Assembly: GCA_034430215.1 (NCBI GenBank)
Contig: DAOUFE010000031.1
Coordinates: forward strand, 1-64,000
Direction of reading: 5' to 3'
Length of the DNA: 64,000 nt
Origin: UBA4782 sp034430215
GTDB lineage: Bacteria; Chloroflexota; Anaerolineae; Anaerolineales; Anaerolineaceae
In this document: positions 7,851-16,472 of the stretch, one piece after another
How positions within the stretch are numbered: the stretch's first letter is position 1
Layout of the letters: every line of letters begins with the position of its first letter
Notes under the pieces: model-generated
What the model saw: only the letters and a program-made list of their open reading frames with translations
Told to the model about the DNA's origin: nothing
Databases searched by the model: none
Program-made: the position numbers and the translations under genes

Positions 7851-9433
7851 GGCACCTCCTTTGCGCTGGAATTATCGCTATTTCCCAGGGCATATTGGTC
7901 AACAGGGAAGGAGAGATATTCAGCCAGTTCAGTCTTTATATACGGAACTCTGGCTTTATCCAAAGCGGGACGAGTGATCAGAGTATTTCCTGATTGCTCT
8001 GCGACCTGATTACCATTCTCTATGACTATTTCTCCTCTTCGCATCACCCAGGCAGGTTCTTCAAACATGCGCTTGATATCATCTTGCTTTTCATAACAGC
8101 GAATATCCGCCAGGGCACCAGGGCTCAAATGACCCCGATCCTTTAATCCCAGGGCTTTTGCAGGACCAAAACTGGTCATCGCAAATATCTCACCCAGTGT
8201 GTACTCTCGTTCAATTTCTGCCAGTCTGGTCTTTTTCATTACAGCCGGATGTATCGTTTTTAATATCTCTTGCCTGGCAGTGTTGCTCATCAACCACTCG
8301 ATAACCTGGGGATATGCGGTGAAAGGAGCACCATTGGGATGGTCGGTAGTCAAGAACATCCGGGTTGGATCGGGAAAACGCAACATAAGTTCAAGCCCGG
8401 TTGCCCACTGCACGGAACTCGTGATATCTTTAGCTTTATACTGCAATGGGAGGATATTGTTGCCACCTTCACATTCCACCTGCCGGCTAATCCAGGGCTG
8501 TTTGGAAAGCCGGTGTAGTTTGCTGATAGAAGATGTATCGGCTGAAACTGCCATAGCGGAACCAAACATGATTTGCCCCACATCACAGGTGATCTGAGGG
8601 AAAAGTTCGAGAGTTTGAGCCACCTGCTCTGCGGCAGAGGTGAACCCGCCCGACTCATCCTTTCCATAGCAAAAGAATTGAATATGGCAAAGGTGAGTGC
8701 GCTGCCCCTCCAATGCCCTGATGGTTTCACAAAAAGAATAGAAATTCCCCGGTTCTCCCAATTTACAGGCATGCAGATGCACCGGGTGTGGCATACCCAA
8801 TTCATTGGCGATCATCACTACTGTGCGGATGATATCCCGTTGTGTCAGGTTTCCCAATCCCAGGGGAGAATCAAGGTCAGGTGCTGGCTTGCCCGCCTTC
8901 CATGCCAGCCCGCCTCCAGGATTGACCAGTTTCACTGCATAACCACCGGAAATATGGATCAACCATGCAATAATATCTCGTGCTTTTGATAGATCACCTT
9001 TTGCAAGGGCATCGATTAAAAGCCTGTGGTCTCCCATTAGCGTATAGGTGCCCCTATCTACACCCTGTAGATGATTCAGGTCTTTTTCAGTAGAACGCGC
9101 AAATAACGGAGAACTGGCAGCATCAAAAATAGTGGTATAACCCATTTGAAGGTACTGTCTGGCAGCTTCTTCCTGGCTTGGGATCAGATTTTGAGGATTG
9201 CTTCCTTCTACCAGCATAAACCGTCGTGCAGCATTCAATGGGTATCCAGCCACATGGGTGTGAATTTCTACACCGGCAGGGGCTATGACTTTGCCGCGAC
9301 CATCGATTTCGTGAACATTTGTGGGTTCGGGTGGAGGATCGATGATCCGCTCTCCATCGATCCATAAATCACAGATTTGAGAATTATTTCCCTGGGAAGG
9401 ATTGTATACCTCAGCACCTCGGATGACGATCAT
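7829..9433 (-). CDS. fhcA: formyltransferase/hydrolase complex subunit A (FwdA/FmdA-like amidohydrolase)
   Basis: 534 residues, an amidohydrolase-superfamily protein homologous to FwdA/FmdA. All expected binuclear-metal ligands can be seen: His58 and His60 in V-E-I-H-T-H, Lys168 in Y-A-V-K-L-V (the carboxylated lysine position), His219/His221 in H-P-V-H-L-H-A, and Asp364 in L-T-T-D-H-P-N. This subunit hydrolyses the formyl-amide of formylmethanofuran to formate. Retention of every ligand argues that it is active. It overlaps fhcB by the ATGA arrangement and fhcD by 22 bases. The rest of the complex lies directly around it. Confidence 0.93.
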   Translation of the reverse strand: MIVIRGAEVYNPSQGNNSQICDLWIDGERIIDPPPEPTNVHEIDGRGKVIAPAGVEIHTHVAGYPLNAARRFMLVEGSNPQNLIPSQEEAARQYLQMGYTTIFDAASSPLFARSTEKDLNHLQGVDRGTYTLMGDHRLLIDALAKGDLSKARDIIAWLIHISGGYAVKLVNPGGGLAWKAGKPAPDLDSPLGLGNLTQRDIIRTVVMIANELGMPHPVHLHACKLGEPGNFYSFCETIRALEGQRTHLCHIQFFCYGKDESGGFTSAAEQVAQTLELFPQITCDVGQIMFGSAMAVSADTSSISKLHRLSKQPWISRQVECEGGNNILPLQYKAKDITSSVQWATGLELMLRFPDPTRMFLTTDHPNGAPFTAYPQVIEWLMSNTARQEILKTIHPAVMKKTRLAEIEREYTLGEIFAMTSFGPAKALGLKDRGHLSPGALADIRCYEKQDDIKRMFEEPAWVMRRGEIVIENGNQVAEQSGNTLITRPALDKARVPYIKTELAEYLSFPVDQYALGNSDNSSAKEVPCTSTMY

Positions 9434-10554
9434 GCATTCCCCTCCCTGTTGATCTCTCGTAGCAGGTCTTCGATGGTCTGCCGATGATTAGAAGTTATGG
9501 GCTCAAAAGTAACGGGTACTCCATCCAATCGTAATGTGGTGCCTGTGCAATCGATACCAGCCTGTGCTGTTGGCAGCCAGATGGCGGATTTCCATTTTGG
9601 CAAAGAGGGCCCAAGAACGATGGTCGGGAGCTTTTCCAATTGCCGATAGTTTTCGTTTGATATAAATTGAGGTGTGCCAAGAAAATAACAAATGTCGATC
9701 TGTGAATTTTGCAACAATCTTCTCAAGCAAATTGCACGCGGATCGTAGTGCACACCATCAGGTTGGAATCGAATATTTCCTGGATATCCGGTAAGGCTAA
9801 GAAGGCTTTCCACAATGCCAGGGCTATTCGCAGCAGGCGGGATAGCCAATCCATACCAGCGCTTTCCAGCATTCAACTCGCTCAGCCATAAGAGCAGCTC
9901 GGTCGTTATCTGCGGATCCTCTCCTAACCAGTCTTTATTGAATAAAACCAACCCACAATCAGCGGTTTGTATCTTCTGGTTAATTTCATGTAATCCTTCA
10001 GGAAGCGGTTCCTGTTTCAACCGCAGCCTTTGGAAAGTTTCAAGGGTGTGTTCCGCTGGGAGGTAAACCGCCTGATTCAATAACTGGTGTCCCAAAAAGT
10101 CTGCAAAACGGGGGAGCGAATCAGAAAAATTCTTTGTGCAGCAGACAATTTGCTGTACCACCTGTTTCATTTCACCCAATGTGGCAGAAAGCAACCCTGC
10201 CTGCTTCATCGCCAGGCTAAGAATACTTCCAGAGAAATCTTCTTCACAGACAAGGATCGCGTTTTGTTTCCTGGCAAACTGTACAGCGCTCTCAACAGCT
10301 TCTTGATACAGGTCACTGCAAAGGACAACCAGCTTTCGCATTGATCCTCGTGTCCAGGTGAGCGCCTGATTTATTTGATTTGAATAATAAAATTCTTTGG
10401 ATGCAGCAAGAGCATCGAGCGCATAAGGATACATTTTCTGCGCTAATGAACACACAGGGGTTACCTGTGTTAACCGATCTCCATCTAAATGGAGATGGAG
10501 ATCGGAACAATGGAGACTACAAAATGGGCAAGAAATATTTTTTAGGTCTATCAT
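9430..10554 (-). CDS. fhcB: formyltransferase/hydrolase complex subunit B (FwdB/FmdB-like)
   Basis: 374 residues, shorter than the roughly 430-residue methanogen FwdB/FmdB that carries the tungsto- or molybdopterin site. The N terminus has C9-P-F-C12-S-L-H-C16 followed by C35, a C-x2-C-x3-C-x18-C arrangement that looks competent for a [4Fe-4S] cluster. The middle has a FwdB-like stretch ending G-E-M-K-Q and S-L-P-R-F. The bacterial Fhc complex is a hydrolase and its B subunit has lost the redox active site; length and neighbours (fhcADC, mch) support that here. Weakly conserved, so identification leans on position and order. The gene starts only 23 bp after the stop of the upstream ABC solute-binding protein. 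Confidence 0.85.
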   Translation of the reverse strand: MIDLKNISCPFCSLHCSDLHLHLDGDRLTQVTPVCSLAQKMYPYALDALAASKEFYYSNQINQALTWTRGSMRKLVVLCSDLYQEAVESAVQFARKQNAILVCEEDFSGSILSLAMKQAGLLSATLGEMKQVVQQIVCCTKNFSDSLPRFADFLGHQLLNQAVYLPAEHTLETFQRLRLKQEPLPEGLHEINQKIQTADCGLVLFNKDWLGEDPQITTELLLWLSELNAGKRWYGLAIPPAANSPGIVESLLSLTGYPGNIRFQPDGVHYDPRAICLRRLLQNSQIDICYFLGTPQFISNENYRQLEKLPTIVLGPSLPKWKSAIWLPTAQAGIDCTGTTLRLDGVPVTFEPITSNHRQTIEDLLREINREGNA

Positions 10555-10577
10555 GCTGTCTGTAATGACGAGGGACT

Positions 10578-11891
10578 TTATGGCGTTACCTGGAACTGTG
10601 TTTTTATGGCATGATCGACCGATGTTTTTGCATCATCCAATGCTTGCTGAGCGCTGGCAGTACCCAGTTCCACCTGCTCAACTGCATTCTGTAGAGCAAG
10701 GTCACTGTTTCCGAGCGCAGAAAATACAGGGATAGCAACCGCGTAAGGCAATGAATCAAAAGCTGCTTTGCGTAACGGATTCTCGTCAACAATCGCCTGG
10801 ATTTCAGGCCAGGTTGTGGCATCTTTATAGATAGGGATATAGCCAGTGTGGGCAGTCAAATAAATGGAGCTGTCTTTTGAGATCATGAACTTTACGAATT
10901 CCCATGAAGCATTACGGATCCGCTCATCATCATTTTTGAAAATGACAAGGCTTCCTCCACCCAGGGGCACTTCATGAACATCACCCACAGCAGGAAACAT
11001 GGTTGATCCAACTTTAAAACTGGCTTCTGTCTGGATACTGCTGACCAATGAAGTGGAAGCAAACATCATACCAAGTTTGCCTGAAAGGAAATCGGATTGT
11101 GCTTCCTGATGCTGATTGGGTGGCATGACCTTATCCACATTCACCCAGTTGCCCCACATTTCCAGCATTTCTACAGCTTCAGGGCTATTGTACAGTACCT
11201 GAGTTTCATCTTCGCTCACAATTTGAGCGCCATTTTCAAGGAAAAAGGTGCTTAAATACCAGTGCGTATCATCCCGGGCGTTCAACCCCCATTGAGAGGG
11301 TGTGCCACTGGCATCAGTTATTGTCAGGGCTTTTGCAGCCGCTAATAATTCTTCGGTATTTTGTGGTGGGTTATCAGGGTCAAGCCCAGCAGCAGTAAAA
11401 AGGTCTTTGTTGTAAACCATAATGGGAACAGAGTTATTAAAAGGTGCAGACCATAGAACGCCACCAGCGGTGTTGTATTCCAAGAAAGCCGGGTAAAAAT
11501 CATCCAGGTTAAAGCTTGTATCCGAAGCAACAAAGTCACTGATAGGAATAATTGCTCCGCTAGTACCCAGTAGAGGAGCACCTCCCAATTGCGCAATGTT
11601 GGGCAGGGTATTCCCTGTAATGGCGCTATATACTTTTGCCATAGCGGTAGTGTAATTGCCCTGGTATGTGGCAACTACCTGAATGGTAGGATGTGTATCG
11701 TTGAACTGCTTTACAAGATCTTCGATCGCTTTGCCGCTATCACCACCCAGGGCATACCAGAATTCAAGTGTGACATTCCCTTTTGAATCTACTTTACCGC
11801 CACCACCTGTTCCAGTATCTTTCGAACCTCCGCAAGAGGTTAATAGCAATACCATTAATACCATGATAAAAAACCATCGATTTCGTTTCAT
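10578..11891 (-). CDS. ABC importer solute-binding lipoprotein, UgpB-like
   Basis: 437 residues. The start is a classic lipoprotein signal: basic MKRNR, a hydrophobic run and L-T-S-C, the lipobox with Cys at about residue 20, followed by a Gly/Asp-rich linker. The mature part is a family 1 extracellular binding protein resembling UgpB: F-W-Y-A-L-G-G-D-S-G-K near residue 45 and F-N-x-T-H-P near residue 65. Members bind sugars, glycerol phosphate or glycerophosphodiesters. It is the third gene of the importer set after two MalF/MalG-type permeases, and no ATPase gene is nearby, so a shared MsmX/UgpC-type ATPase is expected elsewhere. GAGGGA precedes the ATG. The ligand is not known. Confidence 0.87.
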   Translation of the reverse strand: MKRNRWFFIMVLMVLLLTSCGGSKDTGTGGGGKVDSKGNVTLEFWYALGGDSGKAIEDLVKQFNDTHPTIQVVATYQGNYTTAMAKVYSAITGNTLPNIAQLGGAPLLGTSGAIIPISDFVASDTSFNLDDFYPAFLEYNTAGGVLWSAPFNNSVPIMVYNKDLFTAAGLDPDNPPQNTEELLAAAKALTITDASGTPSQWGLNARDDTHWYLSTFFLENGAQIVSEDETQVLYNSPEAVEMLEMWGNWVNVDKVMPPNQHQEAQSDFLSGKLGMMFASTSLVSSIQTEASFKVGSTMFPAVGDVHEVPLGGGSLVIFKNDDERIRNASWEFVKFMISKDSSIYLTAHTGYIPIYKDATTWPEIQAIVDENPLRKAAFDSLPYAVAIPVFSALGNSDLALQNAVEQVELGTASAQQALDDAKTSVDHAIKTQFQVTP

Positions 11892-11965
11892 GATTCCCTC
11901 ACTTTTTCTTGATAGAAATTCTTTTCCTTATTATACAAATCCGGTGCAACGAATTACCAAAACCG

Positions 11966-12856
11966 CTAAATATCTTTTAACCCGGTGCTGGCCATACTTT
12001 CAACAAATGTTTTTTGCACCAGGAAGTAAATAATAACGACGGGCAAACAAACCACCAGGGCTGCCGCCATGTAAACACCCCATTGTGTGCTGCCTTCGCC
12101 ACTGACAAAATAACGTAATCCAATTTGGAGGGTACGCATTGAGTCCTGGTTGGTGATAATCAATGGCCATTGGTAAGAATTCCAATTGCCCATAAATGCA
12201 AACAAAGCCTGCGATGCCAGAATAGGTTTGCATAAAGGTAAAAGGATCTGCACCAGGAATCTGAACCGGCTGCAACCATCCAATTTGGCAGCTTCTTCCA
12301 ACTCGCGCGGTACCGTGCGGAAGGATTGGCGAAGCATGAATACCCCGAAGGCATTTGCCAGGAAAGGTACGATCAATGCCTGATACGTATCAATCCAATC
12401 CAGGGTACGCATTACCAGGTAAGTAGGGATGAGGGTTACCTGACTCGAGATCATGGTTGTGCTCAGGAAGATCATGAACATCGTATTCTTCCCTTTGAAT
12501 TCCATGCGGGCGAAAGCAAACGCAGCCAGGATACAGGATGTAAGCTGACCAATCGTGACCGCAATGGCTACAATAGCACTGTTCAGAAAATACCTGCCGA
12601 ATGGAGCTTCCTTCCACATCTCAATATAATTTGACCATTGTGGATCCTTGGGTATCCAGGTAGGAGGATACGCAAATACTTCTGTAGGACCTTTCAAGGA
12701 AGTTACAATCATCCAGATAAAGGGAAGCATCACCGCAAAAGCAAGGGCAATCACCACCACAAGCCATATACCATTGGAGAAGAATGTGAGAATGCGGTGT
12801 TTCATTTTCCGTTTGCTACGACTGGAAGCTGAGATTAATTCAGTTTTATTATTCAT
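11966..12856 (-). CDS. ABC importer permease, MalG/UgpE-like
   Basis: Inner-membrane permease of about 296 residues with six predicted hydrophobic segments. The EAA loop that contacts the ATPase is clear: E-L-E-E-A-A-K-L-D-G-C-S-R-F-R-F, close to the textbook E-A-A-x3-G pattern. The N-terminal cytoplasmic stretch is basic. I place the start at the ATG at 12856 rather than the TTG further upstream; it overlaps the preceding permease gene by 8 bases. Works with the partner permease and the UgpB-like lipoprotein. Confidence 0.9.
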   Translation of the reverse strand: MNNKTELISASSRSKRKMKHRILTFFSNGIWLVVVIALAFAVMLPFIWMIVTSLKGPTEVFAYPPTWIPKDPQWSNYIEMWKEAPFGRYFLNSAIVAIAVTIGQLTSCILAAFAFARMEFKGKNTMFMIFLSTTMISSQVTLIPTYLVMRTLDWIDTYQALIVPFLANAFGVFMLRQSFRTVPRELEEAAKLDGCSRFRFLVQILLPLCKPILASQALFAFMGNWNSYQWPLIITNQDSMRTLQIGLRYFVSGEGSTQWGVYMAAALVVCLPVVIIYFLVQKTFVESMASTGLKDI

Positions 12857-13799
12857 AATGCACCGACCGGTCAACAAAGCGGAATTGGATCCAGGTAAGG
12901 AGCAGCATCAATATGAAGAGGAGAACTGCGATTGCTGATGCTTTTCCCATCTGGAAAAACTGGAAGGCATTCTGGTACAGGTAGTATGCCATTGTATTCG
13001 TGGCATTCAATGGACCTCCCTGTGTCATCACATCGATCTCTGTAAAGGCTTTTAGAGAGTTGATCATGCCAACTGTAAGAACATAGAACAGGGTTGGTCC
13101 TAAAAGTGGCCAGGTAATATGTTTGAACAGAGAAATGTTATTGGCTCCATCAATTTTGGCAGCTTCGTAATAGGTACCTGGGATGGATTGAAGACCTGCC
13201 AGGAAAATGATGATGTTGTACCCCATCCCCGACCAGACACCCATCATGATCAAACATGGCATTGCCAGTACAGGGTCACGCAGCCATGCCTGGATAGGTA
13301 AACCTAAAGAAATCAGGATAGTGTTGAATAACCCATAATTAGCAGGGTGGAACAACCACAGCCATACCACAGATACCGCTGCGGTAGAGGTGATGGTCGG
13401 CAGGAAGAAGGTTGTTCGAAAAATGCCGACGCCGTGGATCTTTCGATTGAGCAGTAAGGCGATCAAAAGGGAGATGATCAGGTTGATAGGAACACCCAAT
13501 GAAAAATAGAAGGTGTTCAGAATAGATTTCCAGAAGATGGGTGATTCGATAGCGTCTGTGAACAGGTAAATATAATTTTCAAGTCCGACAAAGGAAGGCT
13601 GAGAAGGCAGATTCCAGCGAAAAGTACTGACAACCAAAGAAAATATTGCCGGAAAAAAAGTAAAAACTACAAAGATCAACAGACTGGGAAGTAAATATAA
13701 ATACGCTTCGAAAGTCTCTTTGTTCTTCCTCCTTTTCGCCCCCAACGATCTTTGTGGGTTGATCTTTTGAGATGATTTCATCTCGGTTGGAATACTCAT
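12849..13799 (-). CDS. ABC importer permease, MalF/UgpA-like
   Basis: 316 residues with a basic N terminus and about six membrane segments. The EAA loop Y-Y-E-A-A-K-I-D-G-A-N is near residue 210. This is the MalF/UgpA/LacF-type partner of the next permease. A GGAGGTGGC ribosome site precedes the ATG, which overlaps the stop of the TIM-barrel isomerase gene by 4 bases, so isomerase and transporter are made together. Confidence 0.9.
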   Translation of the reverse strand: MSIPTEMKSSQKINPQRSLGAKRRKNKETFEAYLYLLPSLLIFVVFTFFPAIFSLVVSTFRWNLPSQPSFVGLENYIYLFTDAIESPIFWKSILNTFYFSLGVPINLIISLLIALLLNRKIHGVGIFRTTFFLPTITSTAAVSVVWLWLFHPANYGLFNTILISLGLPIQAWLRDPVLAMPCLIMMGVWSGMGYNIIIFLAGLQSIPGTYYEAAKIDGANNISLFKHITWPLLGPTLFYVLTVGMINSLKAFTEIDVMTQGGPLNATNTMAYYLYQNAFQFFQMGKASAIAVLLFILMLLLTWIQFRFVDRSVHYE

Positions 13800-14641
13800 G
13801 CCACCTCCTTAGCAATAGCAGCGAAACTATCTATCAGAGCTGATGTGACCCGTTCTAATGACCAACCTTTCATTCTTTCACCTTTTAATTCGAGCACAAC
13901 CACACCCTTCATTTTCACTGCCTTTAATTTTGCCAACCATTCTTTATAAGGGACTTTCCCCAACACCAACGGGTAGTGATCCAATCCTTCATCATCAACA
14001 TCGTGCACATGAACATGAATCACTTTATTCACCCATTCTGGCTCAATTGCAACCGGGAAGTTCCCGTGAATATCATGTCCCATATCCCAACACACACCCA
14101 CATGAGGGTGATCAATTTTTTCCACCAGTGCTAATACATCATGATGTGCGATTCCAAGTTTGACAGTATTCTTTGCATCAGCACTATTATTTTCAAGTGC
14201 AATTTTCAAATGTGGGAATTCATTACAAACCCATTGAAGAAATGCTACAGTATCTGCGACCAATGGGGCTTTATCATGAGGAGCAGGTGCAGTAGCTGCA
14301 TGAAATACTACAGGATGGGGGTTCCCCAACCTGACAGACCAATTTTCTGCGATCTGCAGTAATGGTCTGTAATCTTGTTTGATTTCTTGTTCTTTACCAG
14401 AAGTATATCCAACCAGGGTATGGGGTGCCCGGTAGGCTGCATGGAAACTGATGTCTAAACCTTCTTTAATAGTTGCTTCCATTAAAGGTTCAAACTCATC
14501 CCATTGGGCTAAGTGGCTATCCAGCTCGAATTCCAGAACACTCAATCCAGCTTTTCTTAATGGTGTAAGGAAAGCTCGGAGAGTTGTACCTTGAACCCAG
14601 CGCGGGTGAATATTGAAACCTACGCGTATATCACTGGTCAT
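13796..14641 (-). CDS. TIM-barrel sugar isomerase/epimerase-like protein
   Basis: 281 residues of the AP endonuclease family 2/xylose isomerase-like barrel. Metal-ligand candidates are visible: A-L-E-N-N-S (Glu at the end of a strand), C-W-D-M-G-H-D (Asp and His), H-V-H-V-H-D and the final V-L-E-L-K-G. Members isomerise or epimerise sugars, inositols or hydroxy acids; endonuclease activity is less likely in a transporter operon. The start overlaps the ADP-ribosylglycohydrolase-family gene and the end overlaps the permease gene, implying tight coupling to substrate uptake. Which sugar it acts on is unknown. Confidence 0.82.
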   Translation of the reverse strand: MTSDIRVGFNIHPRWVQGTTLRAFLTPLRKAGLSVLEFELDSHLAQWDEFEPLMEATIKEGLDISFHAAYRAPHTLVGYTSGKEQEIKQDYRPLLQIAENWSVRLGNPHPVVFHAATAPAPHDKAPLVADTVAFLQWVCNEFPHLKIALENNSADAKNTVKLGIAHHDVLALVEKIDHPHVGVCWDMGHDIHGNFPVAIEPEWVNKVIHVHVHDVDDEGLDHYPLVLGKVPYKEWLAKLKAVKMKGVVVLELKGERMKGWSLERVTSALIDSFAAIAKEVA

Positions 14642-15641
14642 GTGATGCCTTCCTGTTATGAATGATGGACTCTATTCTGGCTGCTTCCTGTTTCAGGTCA
14701 AAATGGTTTACTATTTCTAGCTGTTTGATCATATCTGCATCAAAGGCATCGATCCCAGAATATGCCCCACAAATAGCGCCAGCGATGGCTGCGATCGTAT
14801 CGGTGTCTCCACCAATGTTTGCACCATACCGCACCGCCTTCATTGGATTTCCATTTGCCAGCTTCACCAACCCTATTGCGGTGGCAACTGATTCCGCTAC
14901 CAGCATATCTACACCAACATAACTGTAAAGATCTTCAAGCGCTTGCCCAGCACTTAAAGATTTATCGATCAAAGAACAAGCCAGCTCGATCCGTTTTTCC
15001 AATGGAGTGCCCCAATGCCATTTCCCAAAATTTCTTCCCTTCGTAGCACCGCAACAGGCTGCTGAGATAATCTCCTCTACCCGATTTTCGCTCTTCATAG
15101 CAGCGGATATGGCATAACCCACTGCGGCTGCACCGGATATGGCTACCGAAGTACCATGTGTTGGTAGGCAGGTTTCCACCACCTGCGATAGCAATTTTTC
15201 TGTCTGGTTATAGTTCACCAGGCCAACAACGATCGCACGATACGCAGCCCCATTAGTGGTGCCTTTTTCTCCTGTCTCTTGTGGAGACGCGCCACTACGT
15301 AATTTCTCCAATGCCTGGCGTGTACTTGGACCCAGGATAACAGGCAATGCATCTCCTGCCTGGTCTGCCCATAGAATGAGGTGCCTTGCCACCGAATCGG
15401 CGGTCAGGCTTCCATCTTCTCCATAGGCATGTGCAACAGCCAGCACCTGTCCGGTGTCATCCGTAATCTGCCCGGGAGCAAGGATATGATGAGGATGCCA
15501 GACAGGTGCTGGAACAAAATGGTCGATCCAACCGAATTCAGATCGGATCTGGTCTGGGTTCATAAATTCTGATGGGTTGCCCAGAGCATCCCCCAATGCC
15601 AACCCAGCCAGACAACCATGGATGCGGTCAAAAAATTTCAT
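14631..15641 (-). CDS. ADP-ribosylglycohydrolase-family protein
   Basis: About 336 residues starting at MKFFDRIHGCLAGLALGDALG, the standard N terminus of the DraG/ARH family. The di-magnesium motif I-T-D-D-T follows near residue 70 and the second acidic pair appears as I-G-G-D-T-D-T near residue 290. The family hydrolyses ADP-ribosyl bonds or related N-glycosides. In transporter operons such enzymes often act on small glycosides rather than proteins, so cleavage of an imported N-glycoside is a reasonable guess. The frame is open further upstream, but this ATG overlaps the stop of the EcfS gene (ATGA) and matches the family start. A second, different family member begins at 63496. Confidence 0.87.
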   Translation of the reverse strand: MKFFDRIHGCLAGLALGDALGNPSEFMNPDQIRSEFGWIDHFVPAPVWHPHHILAPGQITDDTGQVLAVAHAYGEDGSLTADSVARHLILWADQAGDALPVILGPSTRQALEKLRSGASPQETGEKGTTNGAAYRAIVVGLVNYNQTEKLLSQVVETCLPTHGTSVAISGAAAVGYAISAAMKSENRVEEIISAACCGATKGRNFGKWHWGTPLEKRIELACSLIDKSLSAGQALEDLYSYVGVDMLVAESVATAIGLVKLANGNPMKAVRYGANIGGDTDTIAAIAGAICGAYSGIDAFDADMIKQLEIVNHFDLKQEAARIESIIHNRKASHDQ

Positions 15642-16456
15642 TTCTCTAGTGTAGAAGTAAAGAGAGGCAAACGCGCCTTTTTCAAACCAATCATCACGCC
15701 GACCCCAACGATGGTCGAGGCGAGGATCACAACCGTATCCACCATAATCCAATAAGGCAATGTTGGTACCCAATATTGCCAGGACAGGTTGAACATCCAG
15801 TTCACCATGGTATTGGTGGTCAAGAATTCAGCGGCGTGTCCGGTACTACACATCAGAAAGATTGCTGGCCACATCCATACCTTGTGTTGTGTAAGAATGC
15901 TTTTTCTTACCCAATCACGAAGTGGTTTGATAACGATCACTAACAACGCAATTGCTGAATAGGGAAGGGGTACCATCCACATGCCGGTTTGCCAGGATTG
16001 TGGGTTAACAAACCAGGAACCAATGATCAACAGTTCAAAGATAGCCGCCAGCACCCATTTGTTTGCCATCAATAAACCTGCTACAAGGCCACCCATGGTA
16101 ACGGTTAGAAAACCCAGAGGACCTGCGGAAAAGCCGTAAGGGAACAGGATCATGGAGACAATACCACCTGCTGCATTCGCAATCGCTGCTGCAGGACCAA
16201 GCACCATGCCGGAAATGGCAGTCATAATGGCATTGATCGTGATCATTCCTGCCATACCAGGAACCGGCAATGCAGGAATAGCGCTGGCTACAATATACAG
16301 CGCTGCCCAAATGGCTAAGACTGCAACGGACATTCCAAAAACACGACCCTTTGCTTTATATGTACGCACAGGCGCAGGTGCAGCTACAACTTCATTCTCT
16401 TTTTGTTCTTCTTGTTCAATTTTTTCAACTTGTTCAGATTGTTGTGAGTCTGTCAT
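15638..16456 (-). CDS. ECF transporter substrate-binding S component
   Basis: About 272 residues. After a Glu/Gln-rich charged N-terminal tail of some 35 residues come six hydrophobic segments. It sits directly after EcfA, EcfA and EcfT genes, and its first segments (A-I-W-A-A-L-Y-I-V-A-S and G-M-I-T-I-N-A-I) resemble the other S component in this window (23126-23902), so the two importers appear to be paralogous. S components decide which vitamin, metal or small molecule is imported; none of the known substrate signatures (ThiT, RibU, BioY, CbiM) is recognisable. The ATG at 16456 has a strong AAGGAGAAA site; a longer TTG-started version is unlikely. Confidence 0.8.
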   Translation of the reverse strand: MTDSQQSEQVEKIEQEEQKENEVVAAPAPVRTYKAKGRVFGMSVAVLAIWAALYIVASAIPALPVPGMAGMITINAIMTAISGMVLGPAAAIANAAGGIVSMILFPYGFSAGPLGFLTVTMGGLVAGLLMANKWVLAAIFELLIIGSWFVNPQSWQTGMWMVPLPYSAIALLVIVIKPLRDWVRKSILTQHKVWMWPAIFLMCSTGHAAEFLTTNTMVNWMFNLSWQYWVPTLPYWIMVDTVVILASTIVGVGVMIGLKKARLPLFTSTLEK

Positions 16457-16472
16457 CGGCTTTCTCCTTCGA

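Noticed and set aside
9430..10554. Formate dehydrogenase or molybdopterin oxidoreductase subunit
   Set aside because: Too short, no pterin-binding domain set, and embedded in fhcADC-mch; it fits FhcB.
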